A stretch of 57,097 nt of DNA from Aeromicrobium piscarium (GCF_007421815.1 NZ_VLNT01000006.1:1-57097); one strand, 5' to 3'; positions 33,256 through 43,067 are shown, counted from the stretch's first letter. A program made the numbers and translations. Notes: generated by a model from the sequence alone, not told the origin.

Positions 33256-34703
33256 GCGGGATCGACGTGGACGCGCTCGGACGGGACGACTCCTGGGAGG
33301 GCGTGCGCGCCCTCGTCACGGGATTCGGTGTGAGTGGTTTCGCCGCGGCCGACACCCTCACACATCTCGGTGCCTCGGTCATCGCGGTCGACTCCTCGGA
33401 GGGCGACGCCGCGCGGCGGGAGCAGGCCACGCTCCTGCGGATCCTGGGAGCCGATGTCCGTCTGGGCCCTGGGGCCACCGACACCCTGCCCGACGGCATC
33501 GACATCGTCGTGACCTCGCCGGGTTGGCGCCCCGACACCCCGCTGCTGGCGGAGGCAGCGGAGCGCGACATCCCGATCTGGGGCGAGGTCGAACTCGCCT
33601 GGCGGCTGCGAGGTCCCGACGCCGCACCGTGGCTCGTCGTGACCGGCACCAACGGCAAGACCACCACGGTCCAGATGCTGGAGCAGATCCTGCTCGCGGG
33701 GGGACTGCGAGCACGGGCCGTCGGCAATGTCGGCACGCCCGTCCTCGAGGCCGTCATGGATCCCGAGGGGTACGACGTGCTCGCGGTCGAGCTCTCCAGC
33801 TTCCAGCTGCACTGGACCTCCTCGATGTCCGCCGAGGCGGCGGCCGTCCTCAACATCGCTCCCGACCACTACGACTGGCACGGGGGAGCGGACGCCTACG
33901 CGGCTGCCAAGGGCCGCGTGTACGAGAACGTGCAGCGTGCCTGCATCTACAACGTGGCCGATCCGGTGACGCGACGGCTCGTGGAGGAGGCGGACGTGAT
34001 CGAGGGCGCGCGGGCGATCGGCTTCACCCGCGGTGTCCCCGGACTCAGCGAGCTCGGGGTCGTCGACGATCTGCTGGCCGACCGCGCCTTCGTGGAGAAC
34101 CGTGCCGAGCAGGCGGCCGAGCTGGGATCGCTCGACGATCTCTATGCCGACGCGCCCCATGTGATCGAGAACGCCCTCGCCGCCGCCGCGCTCGCTCGGG
34201 CCCACGGCGTCGAGCCCGCCGCCGTCCGTGCGGGACTGCGTGCCTTCCGCCCGGGGCCGCACCGGGTCGCGGAGGTCGGCCGGATCGGCGGCATCCGCTA
34301 TGTCGACGACTCCAAGGCCACCAACCCGCACGCGGCCGGCGCTGCGCTGTCCGCGGTCGAGAGCGCGGTCTGGATCGCCGGTGGGCTCGCCAAGGGCGCG
34401 ACCTTCGACGGGGTGGTCGAGGGTGCCCGCGACCGCCTGCGGGCGGTCGTCCTGATCGGCCGGGACCGGTCCCTGATCGCCGAAGCGCTGGCGCGACACG
34501 CGCCCGAGGTGCCGGTGGTCGAGGTCGAGACGGGCGAGGATGACCTCATGGATCGTGTGGTCGAGGTCGCGTCGTCGTTCGCCGTCGACGGTGACACGGT
34601 GCTCCTTGCACCCGCCTGCGCCTCCATGGACCAGTTCACCGACTACGCGCAACGTGGCGAGTTGTTCGCCGAGGCGGTCCGACGTCTCGCCGAGCGCACG
34701 TAG
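33252..34703 (+). CDS. murD: UDP-N-acetylmuramoylalanine--D-glutamate ligase
   Basis: Adds D-Glu to UDP-MurNAc-L-Ala. 483 aa: N-terminal Rossmann domain ([17 protein letters not shown]), ATP loop [15 protein letters not shown] (about residues 127-141), [11 protein letters not shown] and [16 protein letters not shown] 33252 overlaps the mraY stop (GTGA). The long frame extending upstream into mraY is a shadow. Confidence 0.95.
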   Translation: MSGIDVDALGRDDSWEGVRALVTGFGVSGFAAADTLTHLGASVIAVDSSEGDAARREQATLLRILGADVRLGPGATDTLPDGIDIVVTSPGWRPDTPLLAEAAERDIPIWGEVELAWRLRGPDAAPWLVVTGTNGKTTTVQMLEQILLAGGLRARAVGNVGTPVLEAVMDPEGYDVLAVELSSFQLHWTSSMSAEAAAVLNIAPDHYDWHGGADAYAAAKGRVYENVQRACIYNVADPVTRRLVEEADVIEGARAIGFTRGVPGLSELGVVDDLLADRAFVENRAEQAAELGSLDDLYADAPHVIENALAAAALARAHGVEPAAVRAGLRAFRPGPHRVAEVGRIGGIRYVDDSKATNPHAAGAALSAVESAVWIAGGLAKGATFDGVVEGARDRLRAVVLIGRDRSLIAEALARHAPEVPVVEVETGEDDLMDRVVEVASSFAVDGDTVLLAPACASMDQFTDYAQRGELFAEAVRRLAERT

Positions 34704-34758
34704 TCCCGACCAGCTTTCTCCTTCCCCGATCTTCCCCGCCTCGTTGAAGGATTTACCC

Positions 34759-35970
34759 ATGAGTGAGTCTCGTACGAGCACTCGACCCCGCCGCGCGTCC
34801 GCGGCGATGGAATCGGTGCGCCAGGTGCTGGCACGCCCGCTCGCCTCCTATCAGCTCGTCCTCGGCCTCACCGCGATCCTGCTGGGGCTCGGCCTCATCA
34901 TGGTGCTGAGCGCCAGCTCGGTGTTCGCGCTGCGCACCTACGGAGACTCCTTCTACATCGTGACGCGCCAGGTGATCTTCGCCGGGCTCGGGGTGGTGGG
35001 CTTCCTGACCGTGCTGCGGATGCCGATGGACAAGCTGCGGATGCTGATCCGCCCCGTGCTGCTGGTCGTCGTCGTGCTCATCGTCTTGACGTTCACGCCT
35101 CTCGGCCTGGAGGTCAACGGCAACCGCAACTGGCTGCCGCTGTTCGGCGGGTTCAACCTGCAGCCGTCCGAGCTCGCCAAGCTCGTGCTGGTGCTGTGGA
35201 TCGCGGACCTGTACGACCGGCGGCACAAGTACCTCGGCACACCGCGCTACATCCTCACGCCGATGCTCCCCGTGGCCGGCGCGGTCTCGGCGATGGTCGT
35301 CGCCCAGGACGACCTCGGCACCGCGCTCGTGCTCTTCGCGGTGATCGTGGGGATGCTATGGGTGGCCGGCCTGCCTGCCCGGTACATGTGGTTCCTGGGG
35401 CTGGCGATCGGTGTCGTCTCGGTGTTCTTCGTCGCGACGGCTCCGCACCGTGTGACGCGCATGCTGAGCTTCCTGGACCCGACCGCGGACCCCGAGGGAG
35501 CCGGTCACCAGTCGATCAAGGCGATGATGGCCTTCGCGCGAGGCGGCTTCGGCGGGGTCGGGCTCGGGCAGAGCCGGCAGAAGTGGGGCGCGCTCCCCGA
35601 GGCGCACAATGACTTCATCCTCGCCGTCATCGGCGAGGAGCTCGGCCTGGCCGGCACCCTCGTGCTCTTGGCGCTTTTCGTCATGCTGGGCTTCGTCGGC
35701 TTCCGGATCGCCATGCGCGCCCGCGACCGCTTCGCGCGGTACACGGCGGCGGGCATCACGATCTGGCTGTTGTCGCAGGCGATCATCAACGTCGGCATGG
35801 TGGTCGGTCTGCTGCCGGTCATCGGCATCCCGTTGCCGCTCATCTCGTACGGAGGGTCCAGCCTGCTTGCCACACTCGTCGGACTCGGCTTCCTCGCCAA
35901 GTGCGCCACCACCGAACCCGGGGCCGCGCGTGCGCTGGCCACCAGTCGTCGTCGTAAGGCGGCGGTGTGA
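34759..35970 (+). CDS. ftsW: Septal peptidoglycan glycosyltransferase FtsW
   Basis: SEDS-family lipid II polymerase paired with FtsI. 403 aa with about ten membrane helices. Conserved features: VMLSASSVFA near helix 1, the NRNWLPLFGGFNLQPSELAKL loop, AQDDLGTALVLF, the catalytic-side loop with EAHNDFILAVIGEELGL, and GMVVGLLPVIGIPLPLISYGGSSL. ATG 34759 has GAAGGA at 34746-34751; the 55-nt gap after murD is the largest in this stretch. The N-terminal 30 residues are basic and cytoplasmic. Confidence 0.95.
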   Translation: MSESRTSTRPRRASAAMESVRQVLARPLASYQLVLGLTAILLGLGLIMVLSASSVFALRTYGDSFYIVTRQVIFAGLGVVGFLTVLRMPMDKLRMLIRPVLLVVVVLIVLTFTPLGLEVNGNRNWLPLFGGFNLQPSELAKLVLVLWIADLYDRRHKYLGTPRYILTPMLPVAGAVSAMVVAQDDLGTALVLFAVIVGMLWVAGLPARYMWFLGLAIGVVSVFFVATAPHRVTRMLSFLDPTADPEGAGHQSIKAMMAFARGGFGGVGLGQSRQKWGALPEAHNDFILAVIGEELGLAGTLVLLALFVMLGFVGFRIAMRARDRFARYTAAGITIWLLSQAIINVGMVVGLLPVIGIPLPLISYGGSSLLATLVGLGFLAKCATTEPGAARALATSRRRKAAV

Positions 35971-37052
35971 CGATGCGTGTGCTGCTCGCCGGCGGGGGGA
36001 CCGCCGGACACACCTCACCGCTGCTCGCGACCGCGGCCGTCCTGAGTGCCGCCGGCGACGGCCTGGTGTGCCTCGGCACTCCGCGTGGTCTCGAGGTCGA
36101 GCTCGTTCCGGCCGCCGGCTACGAGCTCGAGCTGGTGCCGCCGGTGCCGCTTCCACGCCGCCCGGGTCCGGATCTCGTCAAGGTGCCCGTCCGGCTACGG
36201 CGCACGGTCAAGGCGACGCTCGACGTGATGGATCGGTTCTCCCCGGACGTCGTGGTGGGCTTCGGGGGCTATGTCTCGGTGCCGGCCTATCTCGCGGCGC
36301 GCCGCCGCAAACTCCCGATCGTCGTCCACGAGGGCAACGCGCTGCCGGGGATCGCCAACAAGCTGGGCGCCCGGTTCACCCAGCACGTGGCCACGAGCTT
36401 CCCCGACACGATGCTGCCGCACGCCCAGTACCTCGGTTTGCCGATCCGTCGCGAGATCGCGTCCCTTGACCGGTATGCCGAGCGCGCCGAGGCGCGGCGA
36501 TTCTTCGAGCTCGACCCCGACCGCCCGACCATCCTGGTGACGGGCGGATCCCAGGGCGCGCGTCGTATCAATCAGGCGATGGCGGGGGCCGCTCCCGCGC
36601 TCGCCGCGGCAGGCGTGCAGGTGCTGCACGCCGCCGGTCGTCCCGACGAGGTGCCGGTCGAGGCCGCGCCTGGCGCCCCGCCCTATCGGGTCATCCCGTT
36701 CATCGAGCGCATGGACCTCGCCTACGCCGCCGCCGACTTCACGGTGTGCCGGTCGGGTGCCAACACGGTCACGGAGGTCGCCGCCGTGGGGCTTCCCGCG
36801 GCCTTCGTGCCGCTGCCGATCGGCAACGGGGAGCAGGCCTTGAATGCCCATCCCGTCGTCGAGGCCGGAGGCGGCGTGCTCATCGACGATGCCGCGTTCA
36901 CCTCGGCCTGGGTCGAGCAGGCCGTCATCCCGCTGGTGACCGATCCGTCCGCACTCGATCAGATGTCGAGGGCGGCATCGGACATCGTTCGCGCGGATGC
37001 CGCGGAGCGGCTCGCCGAGCTGATCCACCTGGCCGGAGGGGAGCGCCGGTGA
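35967..37052 (+). CDS. murG: UDP-GlcNAc:lipid I N-acetylglucosaminyltransferase
   Basis: Makes lipid II on the inner membrane face. 361 aa, GT-B fold: N-terminal LLAGGGTAGHTSPLLA, central HEGNALPGIANK, and donor-site motif FIERMDLAYAAADFTVCRSGANTVTEVAAVGLPAAFVPLP. GTG 35967 overlaps the ftsW stop (GTGA); ATG 35973 is an alternative. Confidence 0.95.
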   Translation: MTMRVLLAGGGTAGHTSPLLATAAVLSAAGDGLVCLGTPRGLEVELVPAAGYELELVPPVPLPRRPGPDLVKVPVRLRRTVKATLDVMDRFSPDVVVGFGGYVSVPAYLAARRRKLPIVVHEGNALPGIANKLGARFTQHVATSFPDTMLPHAQYLGLPIRREIASLDRYAERAEARRFFELDPDRPTILVTGGSQGARRINQAMAGAAPALAAAGVQVLHAAGRPDEVPVEAAPGAPPYRVIPFIERMDLAYAAADFTVCRSGANTVTEVAAVGLPAAFVPLPIGNGEQALNAHPVVEAGGGVLIDDAAFTSAWVEQAVIPLVTDPSALDQMSRAASDIVRADAAERLAELIHLAGGERR

Positions 37053-38449
37053 GGATCCCGGTCCCCGAGCACGTCCTGCCGGCCGCCGAGCTCGGCACCG
37101 TGCACTTCATCGGCATCGGCGGTGCCGGATTGTCCGCCATCGCCCGGATCATGGCGCAGCGGGGCCTGCGGGTGCAGGGATCGGACGCGCGTGACTCGGA
37201 TGTCCTGGCGTCGTTGCGGGCCGAGGGCATCGAGTGCTTCGTCGGCCAGAACGGCGAGCACCTCGCCGGTGTCGACACGGTCATCGCGAGCACGGCGGTC
37301 CGCGAGGACAATCCCGAGATCCTCGAAGCTCAGCGGGCCGGCGTGCGGCTCTGGCCGCGCTCGGCCGGCCTCGCCTCGCTGATGGCCCCACCCGCGGTCA
37401 CCGTGGCTGTGGCCGGCACGCACGGCAAGACCACCACCACGGCGATGCTGACCTGCGCGCTGCAGGGCGCAGGCGCCGATCCCTCGTTCGCGATCGGGGC
37501 CGAGATCCCCTCCCTCGGCACCAATGCGCGCGCAGGTGCTGACGACATCTTCGTGGTCGAGGCGGATGAGAGCGACGGCGCGTTCCTGCACTACCACCCG
37601 CAGGTGGCACTGGTCACGAATGTCGACGCCGACCACCTCGACGTGTGGGGGAGCGTCGAGGCGTACGAGCGGGCTTTCGCCGACTTCATCGCGACGGTCG
37701 AGACCGCGGTGGTGCTGGTGATCGACGATCCAGGAGCCGAACGGCTCGCCGAGGTGGCCCGTTCAGCCGGGCTGCGGGTCGTGACGGTCGGCCTCGACAC
37801 CCCGGCCGATGTCACCGCGCACGGCCTGCGGGTCGAGGGAGGCAGCACGCTGCTGACCGCCGTGGTCGATGGTGTCTCGGAGCCGCTCGAGCTCGCGGTG
37901 CCGGGACGCCACTATGCCCAGGACGCGCTGCTGGCCCTGGCCGCCGGCTCGGTGCTCGGCCACGAGCCGGCCGCGCTGGCCCGCGGTCTCGGCGCCTATG
38001 CCGGGGCCGCGCGACGGATGGAGTACAAGGGCGAGGCCGGGGGAGTGCGGGTGTACGACTCGTACGCGCATCACCCGACCGAGCTCGTGGCGGACCTGGC
38101 CGCGGCGCGGCAGGTGGCCGATGGCGCGCGTCTGGTGGCGGTGTTCCAGCCCCACCTGGTGAGCCGGACCCGGATCTTCGGCTCGCTGATGGGACAGGCC
38201 CTCTCCGCAGCGGACGAGGTCGCGGTGGTCGACATCTATCTGGCCCGCGAGGATCCGGACCCGGAGGTCACGGCTCAACTCGTGGCCGATGCGGTGACCG
38301 GTGTGCCCGCGCACGCGATCGGGCCGGTTGGCGAAGCGGCCGATCGGCTCATGACACTCGTGCGCCCCGGCGACGTCGTGGTCACCCTCGGCGCCGGTGA
38401 CATCACGGAGGTCGGGCCGCGGTTGCTGGCGTCGCTGGAGAGCCGGTGA
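37049..38449 (+). CDS. murC: UDP-N-acetylmuramate--L-alanine ligase
   Basis: First Mur ligase, adding L-Ala to UDP-MurNAc. 466 aa: VHFIGIGGAGLSAIARIM at the N-terminus, ATP loop VAGTHGKTTTTAML (about residues 121-134), VEADESDGAFLHY, TNVDADHLDVWG and YDSYAHHPTEL. GTG 37049 overlaps the murG stop; the longer frame upstream is a murG shadow. Confidence 0.95.
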   Translation: MRIPVPEHVLPAAELGTVHFIGIGGAGLSAIARIMAQRGLRVQGSDARDSDVLASLRAEGIECFVGQNGEHLAGVDTVIASTAVREDNPEILEAQRAGVRLWPRSAGLASLMAPPAVTVAVAGTHGKTTTTAMLTCALQGAGADPSFAIGAEIPSLGTNARAGADDIFVVEADESDGAFLHYHPQVALVTNVDADHLDVWGSVEAYERAFADFIATVETAVVLVIDDPGAERLAEVARSAGLRVVTVGLDTPADVTAHGLRVEGGSTLLTAVVDGVSEPLELAVPGRHYAQDALLALAAGSVLGHEPAALARGLGAYAGAARRMEYKGEAGGVRVYDSYAHHPTELVADLAAARQVADGARLVAVFQPHLVSRTRIFGSLMGQALSAADEVAVVDIYLAREDPDPEVTAQLVADAVTGVPAHAIGPVGEAADRLMTLVRPGDVVVTLGAGDITEVGPRLLASLESR

Positions 38450-39162
38450 CGAGGACAGCCTTCGAGGAGCGGATGCGCCAGCGGCGCCGCCGCCGTTGGA
38501 AGCGTGGACTCCTGGCCGCGCTGGTGGTCGCCCTCGTAGGAGCGGCCGTGTGGGCGATCTGGTTCTCGGATCTGCTGGTGGCGCAGAAGGTCCGGGTCAG
38601 CGGTGTGGAGCAACTCACCGAGGAGCAGGTGGTCCAGGCGGCCGAGGTGCCGCTCGGCACGCCGCTGGCCCGGCTGGACACCGAGGCGATCGAGGAGCGC
38701 GTGACCGATGCGCTGCCTCCGGCCCTGGCAGTGGATGCCTCCCGGGGATGGCCCGATGCCGTGAGCGTCTCGGTGACCGAGCGCGAGGCGGTCGCCTGGG
38801 TCCAGCAGGGTGCCGGTCCATGGCTCGTCGACGGCGAGGGCGTGGTCTTCCTGCCCGCCGATCCGCCGCCCGAGGGATTGCTGGAGCTCCAGGTCGATAC
38901 CGATGACGAGGATGTCCTCGCCGCCGCGGCTCAGGTCGCCGACGAAGTGCGGAGCATCGACCCGGCACTCGCGAACGGCGTGGCCCAGGTGCGGGCCGAG
39001 ACGGTGGATTCGGTGGAGCTGGCCCTGGCCGACGGCCGGATGATCATGTGGGGGAGCGCCGGCGAGGCGAAGGCCAAGCTGCGGGTGCTGAAGGTGCTGC
39101 TGAATCTCCCCGCGAGCGAGTACGACGTGAGCGTCCCCACCCGCCCCACCACTCGCGAGTGA
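38446..39162 (+). CDS. ftsQ: Cell division protein FtsQ
   Basis: Bitopic divisome protein. 238 aa: basic cytoplasmic tail (RMRQRRRRRWKRG), one helix (LLAALVVALVGAAVWAIWF, about residues 22-40), a POTRA domain starting VRVSGVEQLTEEQVVQAAEV, then the beta domain. GTG 38446 overlaps the murC stop. Unusually, the last codons (CACCACTCGCGAGTGA) contain an inverted copy of the CGCGAGTGGTG word found in the following intergenic repeat, so the C-terminus may have been shaped by the repeat. Confidence 0.92.
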   Translation: MTRTAFEERMRQRRRRRWKRGLLAALVVALVGAAVWAIWFSDLLVAQKVRVSGVEQLTEEQVVQAAEVPLGTPLARLDTEAIEERVTDALPPALAVDASRGWPDAVSVSVTEREAVAWVQQGAGPWLVDGEGVVFLPADPPPEGLLELQVDTDDEDVLAAAAQVADEVRSIDPALANGVAQVRAETVDSVELALADGRMIMWGSAGEAKAKLRVLKVLLNLPASEYDVSVPTRPTTRE

Positions 39163-39483
39163 GTCTCGCCGTCACCCGCGTCGTCCCCGTTCCGCGAGTG
39201 GTGCAAATTCGCCCCTTCACTCGCCGATCGAGGGCGAGTTTGCACCACTCGCGGTCGAGATTGCACTCGGCGTGACGTGACCCGCCGCCGCGCGTGACGC
39301 GAGACACGTCCGGACCCGACCTGATCGCAGATGTCGCCGATCGTCCGGCGTGTTGGCGGGATCGACCGCGGGGCGACACCTAGAGTTTCATCATCGAGAG
39401 GTTGACATAACTATAAACCTCGACCTGAGGGTTAAGGTTCACAGTCTCACTCCAGGGCAGTCAGCGAACGAAGGGCAAGGCAG
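39163..39483. repeat. Inverted-repeat cluster F and ftsZ leader region
   Basis: This 321-nt gap has no gene. Arms at 39192-39213 and 39233-39254 (22 nt each, core CGCGAGTGGTGCAAA) are reverse complements except at one base, with a 19-nt loop. A further TTGCACTCG lies at about 39261-39269 and another copy ends ftsQ. The rest (39270-39400) shows TAGAGT at about 39381-39386 and no other feature. The AT-rich ftsZ element starts at 39401. Confidence 0.8.
39401..39439 (+). promoter_or_regulatory. AT-rich ftsZ upstream element with inverted repeat
   Basis: TTGACA (39402-39407), TATAAA (39412-39417) and an imperfect inverted repeat AACCTCGACCTGAGGGTT (39416-39433) followed by AAGGTT. A block like this (TTGACATAAC then AACCTC..GAGGGTT) precedes ftsZ in many actinobacteria. 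It is a local AT-rich island in very GC-rich DNA. Promoter or protein-binding role is inferred; the -10/-35 pairing is unclear. Confidence 0.55.
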
Positions 39484-40680
39484 ATGGCGGTTCAGAACTA
39501 CCTCGCGGTGATCAAGGTGGTCGGCATCGGCGGCGGCGGCGTCAACGCCGTCAACCGCATGATCGAGGTCGGTCTCAAGGGTGTCGAGTTCATCGCCATC
39601 AACACCGACGCCCAGGCACTGCTCATGAGCGATGCCGATGTCAAGCTCGATGTCGGACGCGACTCCACGCGCGGCCTCGGCGCCGGCGCCAATCCGGAGA
39701 TCGGCCAGAAGGCCGCCGAGGACCACGCCGACGAGATCGAGGCGGCGCTCAAGGGCGCCGACATGGTCTTCGTCACCGCGGGCGAGGGCGGCGGCACCGG
39801 CACCGGTGGCGCACCCGTCGTCGCGCGGATCGCCCGCTCGCTCGGCGCCCTGACGATCGGCGTCGTCACGCGTCCCTTCAAGTTCGAGGGACGCAACCGT
39901 TCCAATCAGGCCGACAACGGGATCCAGCGGCTGCGCGAGGAGGTCGACACCCTCATCGTGATCCCGAACGACCGCCTGCTCTCGATCAGCGACCCCAATG
40001 TCAGCCTGCTCGACTCCTTCCGCCAAGCCGACCAGGTGCTCTACCAGGGCGTCTCGGGCATCACCGACCTCATCACCACGCCGGGTCTGATCAACCTCGA
40101 CTTCGCCGACGTCAAGTCGGTCATGAGCGATGCCGGCTCCGCGCTGATGGGCATCGGCTCGGCTCGCGGCGAGCAGCGCGCGGCCGTCGCGGCCGAGATG
40201 GCCGTGTCGAGTCCGTTGCTGGAAGCCTCCATCGAGGGTGCCCGGGGCGTGCTGCTGTCCATCGCGGGCGGTTCGGATCTCGGCCTGTTCGAGATCAACG
40301 AGGCTGCCGGCCTGGTCAGCGATGCGGTGCATCCCGAGGCCAACATCATCTTCGGCGCCGTCATCGACGATTCGCTCGGGGACGAGGTGCGCGTCACCGT
40401 CATCGCGGCTGGCTTCGACGGCGGAGAGCCCAAGGCCCGCGATGCCTCGCAGCCCGCGCTCCTGCGGGGGGAGCCCACGCAGCCCGCCCCCGCGGAGCAG
40501 CCGCGCCAGGCACCCGCCGCGCCGTCCTCGCAGCCCGGCGGCTCGGCGCCGCGTCAGGAGCCGGCCCGCCATCAGGCACCCCCGGCGGCCTCCCCGGAGC
40601 CTGCTCCACGACCGGAGCCGGAGCCGGCCTCGCAGAGCGACTTCAACGACGGCCTGGACGTCCCGGACTTCCTGCGCTGA
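39484..40680 (+). CDS. ftsZ: Cell division GTPase FtsZ
   Basis: Tubulin-like GTPase forming the Z ring. 398 aa: [33 protein letters not shown] (tubulin signature, about residues 100-114), [15 protein letters not shown], then a proline/glutamine-rich linker (about 320-385) and the C-terminal peptide [10 protein letters not shown] that binds SepF and other partners. AAGGGCAAGG lies just before ATG 39484. Stop is 2 nt before pgeF. Confidence 0.97.
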   Translation: MAVQNYLAVIKVVGIGGGGVNAVNRMIEVGLKGVEFIAINTDAQALLMSDADVKLDVGRDSTRGLGAGANPEIGQKAAEDHADEIEAALKGADMVFVTAGEGGGTGTGGAPVVARIARSLGALTIGVVTRPFKFEGRNRSNQADNGIQRLREEVDTLIVIPNDRLLSISDPNVSLLDSFRQADQVLYQGVSGITDLITTPGLINLDFADVKSVMSDAGSALMGIGSARGEQRAAVAAEMAVSSPLLEASIEGARGVLLSIAGGSDLGLFEINEAAGLVSDAVHPEANIIFGAVIDDSLGDEVRVTVIAAGFDGGEPKARDASQPALLRGEPTQPAPAEQPRQAPAAPSSQPGGSAPRQEPARHQAPPAASPEPAPRPEPEPASQSDFNDGLDVPDFLR

Positions 40681-40682
40681 CG

Positions 40683-41351
40683 GTGTTCTGGCATCGCGAG
40701 CGTCACGGTCTGGCCGAGTTCGCCGTCACGGACGCCCGCAGCGACCTGCGTGTGGGCGAGCCGAGTGTCCTCGAACGCGTCTCCGAGGCCTTCGCCGGCG
40801 TCCCGGTGGCGCTCATGCGCCAGGTACATGGTGTCGGTATCGCCGTCGCGGACCCGGCCTCGGCGCCGACCGCCGACGCATTGCTCGTCGAGGGTCCGGG
40901 TGTGGTGGCCGCCGTCCGCGTCGCCGACTGCGTGCCGATCGTGTTGGCCGACGATCACCTCCCGCTGGGGGCCGTCGTCCACGCCGGTCGAGCCGGCACC
41001 GCCGAGGGCATCGTCCCGGCCGCCGTCGCCCGGTTGCGGGCAGACGGCGCCACATCGCTGCACGCATGGATCGGCCCGCACGTCTGCGGCCGTTGTTACG
41101 AGGTGCCCGCAGCGTTGGCGGCAGAGGTCGATGAGCGGGTGCCTGGAGCGTCCTCGACGACGTCGTGGGGCACCCCGTCGATCGACCTCGGCGCGGCAGT
41201 CGCCTCGCAGCTCACGGCCGAGGGCGTCGCGATCACCGATCTCGATGTCTGCACGCTCGAAGACGAGCGATTCCACTCCTACCGACGCGACGGCGAGCGG
41301 GCGGGACGATTCGCCATGCTCCTGACGATGCACGACGAGGAGGCCCGGTGA
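40683..41351 (+). CDS. pgeF: Multicopper-oxidase-like YfiH/PgeF protein
   Basis: 222-aa protein of the YfiH/DUF152 family, described as a purine nucleoside phosphorylase-like or peptidoglycan-editing factor. Zinc-ligand motifs: MRQVHGVG, VADCVPIVLAD, VVHAGRAGTAEGIV and WIGPHVCGRCYEV. It normally follows ftsZ in actinomycetes. GTG 40683 starts 2 nt after the ftsZ stop; the 3' end overlaps the next GTG (GTGA). Confidence 0.92.
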   Translation: MFWHRERHGLAEFAVTDARSDLRVGEPSVLERVSEAFAGVPVALMRQVHGVGIAVADPASAPTADALLVEGPGVVAAVRVADCVPIVLADDHLPLGAVVHAGRAGTAEGIVPAAVARLRADGATSLHAWIGPHVCGRCYEVPAALAAEVDERVPGASSTTSWGTPSIDLGAAVASQLTAEGVAITDLDVCTLEDERFHSYRRDGERAGRFAMLLTMHDEEAR

Positions 41352-42076
41352 CCGATCGATCCGCGACGCGAGACGAGCAGCTGCGTCGGCAGCTCGGTGT
41401 CGTCGAGGACGAGATCGCGGCCGCCTGTGCGGCCGCGGGGCGCTCCCGCGAGGACCTCACCCTTGTGGCGATCACCAAGACCTATCCGGCCTCGGACGTG
41501 GCGTCGCTCGCCGCGCTCGGGATCACCGACGTAGGGGAGAACCGGCATCCCGAGGCGAGGGACAAGCGCGAAGAGCTCGAGACGATCCTCCCGGAGGGCG
41601 TGACCATGCCCCGGCTCCACTTCGTGGGCGGGCTGCAGACCAACAAGGCCGGCCAGGTCGCCCGGTACGCCGATGTCGTGCAAAGCGTCGACCGGGTCAA
41701 ACTCGCCCGATCGCTCTCGCGAGGGGCCGAGTCCGCCGAGCGGGAGATCGAGCTGCTCGTGCAGGTCGATTTCGGCGGCGACGACGCCGGGCGAGCCGGT
41801 GCCGAGCCCGCCGACGTGCCTGGGCTCGCCGACGCCATCGCCGACCTGCCCGGACTCCGGCTCCGCGGTGTGATGACCGTCGCACCGCTCGGGGCGGACC
41901 CTGCCCCGAGCTTCGAGCACCTGGCGCGGATCGCCGATCGGCTGCGTCAGGACCATCCGGCGGCCGACATCGTGTCGGCCGGCATGAGCGGTGACTTCGC
42001 CGCGGCGATCGCCCACGGCGCGACACACCTGCGGATCGGTCGTTCGATCCTCGGGGAACGCCGTTCATTGCAGTAA
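41348..42076 (+). CDS. PLP homeostasis protein YggS/PLPBP
   Basis: 242-aa pyridoxal-phosphate-binding TIM-barrel protein without known enzymatic activity, needed for vitamin B6 balance. LTLVAITKTYPASDV carries the PLP lysine, GENRHPEARDK follows, then HFVGGLQTNKAGQVARY and SAGMSGDFAAAIAHGATHLRIGRSILGER at the C-terminus. Two deviations from common family members: GENRHPEA where GENYVQEA is frequent, and HFVGGLQTNK where HFIGHLQTNK or HFVGQLQTNK is frequent. Start GTG 41348 overlaps pgeF. Confidence 0.9.
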   Translation: MTDRSATRDEQLRRQLGVVEDEIAAACAAAGRSREDLTLVAITKTYPASDVASLAALGITDVGENRHPEARDKREELETILPEGVTMPRLHFVGGLQTNKAGQVARYADVVQSVDRVKLARSLSRGAESAEREIELLVQVDFGGDDAGRAGAEPADVPGLADAIADLPGLRLRGVMTVAPLGADPAPSFEHLARIADRLRQDHPAADIVSAGMSGDFAAAIAHGATHLRIGRSILGERRSLQ

Positions 42077-42119
42077 CCTCGCACTAGACCACCCAACGCA
42101 CGACACTGACGGAGAAGCC

Positions 42120-42635
42120 ATGGCAGGCGCAATGCGGAAAGTCGGAGAGTACCTCGGCCTCGTCGAGCAGGCCGACTACGACGACGTCGACTTCGAGGAG
42201 TCGGGGCCCGTCCGGAACGCTCCCGCCCGCACCTCGCGTGCCCAGGCGCCGCGTGCGCAGGTCGCCGAGCCTGAGCAGCAGACCTTCCGGCCCTCGGTAC
42301 GCCCGGTCGCCGATCTCGACGAGCGACGCGCCGCCAACTTCGTCGGCCCGACGGACCTCTCCCGGATCGAGACGGTCACCCCGCACACCTACAACGATGC
42401 CCGCACGGTCGGCGAGCACTTCCGTTCCGGTGTGCCGGTGATCATGAACCTGTCGGATATCAGCGACGAAGACGCCAAGCGTCTCGTCGACTTCGCCGCC
42501 GGGCTGGTCTTCGCCTCGCACGGCTCCCTGAACCGCATCACCGCCAAGGTCTTCCTGCTCTCCCCGGAGAGCATCGTGGTGTCCGAGGAGGACAAGCAGG
42601 CCATCGTGGCCGGCGGCTTCTACAACCAGAGCTGA
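42120..42635 (+). CDS. sepF: Cell division protein SepF
   Basis: 171-aa FtsZ membrane anchor. The N-terminal amphipathic helix AMRKVGEYLGLVEQADYDD inserts in the membrane; a disordered linker (about residues 25-75) leads to the DUF552 globular domain (RIETVTPHTYNDARTVGEHFRSGVPVIMNLSDISDEDAKRLVDFAAGL). ATG 42120 has GGAGA 5 nt upstream. A TAGACC box near 42086 may be a promoter. Confidence 0.95.
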   Translation: MAGAMRKVGEYLGLVEQADYDDVDFEESGPVRNAPARTSRAQAPRAQVAEPEQQTFRPSVRPVADLDERRAANFVGPTDLSRIETVTPHTYNDARTVGEHFRSGVPVIMNLSDISDEDAKRLVDFAAGLVFASHGSLNRITAKVFLLSPESIVVSEEDKQAIVAGGFYNQS

Positions 42636-42638
42636 TCG

Positions 42639-42932
42639 ATGGGCTCGACGATCGCACAGATCATCTGGATCATCCTGCAGGTCGCCATCTGGCTGGTCAT
42701 CGCCCGCTTCGTGGTCGACTGGATCCAGGTGTTGGCGCGCCAGTGGCGACCGAGTGGCTTCGTGGCAGTGATCTGCGAGGTGATCTACACCGTGACGGAC
42801 CCGCCGCTGCGGGCCCTGCGCAAGGTCATTCCCCCGATCCGACTGGGGCAGGTGATGCTGGACCTCTCGCCGATGATCCTCATCATCGTCCTGGTCATCG
42901 CTCAGGGCGTGGCGCGCGGCCTCATGTACTAG
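42639..42932 (+). CDS. YggT-family membrane protein
   Basis: 97-aa protein with two membrane helices (IAQIIWIILQVAIWLVIARFV and MILIIVLVIAQGVARGLMY) around the conserved loop YTVTDPPLRALRKVIPPIRLG. Universal neighbour of sepF and divIVA in Gram-positive dcw clusters. Starts 3 nt after the sepF stop. Function in division or osmotic response is not settled. Confidence 0.92.
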   Translation: MGSTIAQIIWIILQVAIWLVIARFVVDWIQVLARQWRPSGFVAVICEVIYTVTDPPLRALRKVIPPIRLGQVMLDLSPMILIIVLVIAQGVARGLMY

Positions 42933-43067
42933 GCTGGATCGCGCTGACTGGACGCCGATGCGGTAGGTGCGTAGCAGCCCTGCACTGCCACAGAGTACGG
43001 TGGAGGGTGACACCGCCGGTCCCGTCCGGTGAGCCCCAGAGATGGATACATACCTAGAGGTGAATCG
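42933..43067. other. Gap before divIVA with one degenerate repeat unit
   Basis: The 135-nt gap holds a single GCGGTAGGTGCGTAGC at 42960-42975, similar to the GCGGT words of clusters A-C, and TACCTA near 43051 that may serve as a -10. No terminator is seen after yggT. Confidence 0.4.
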
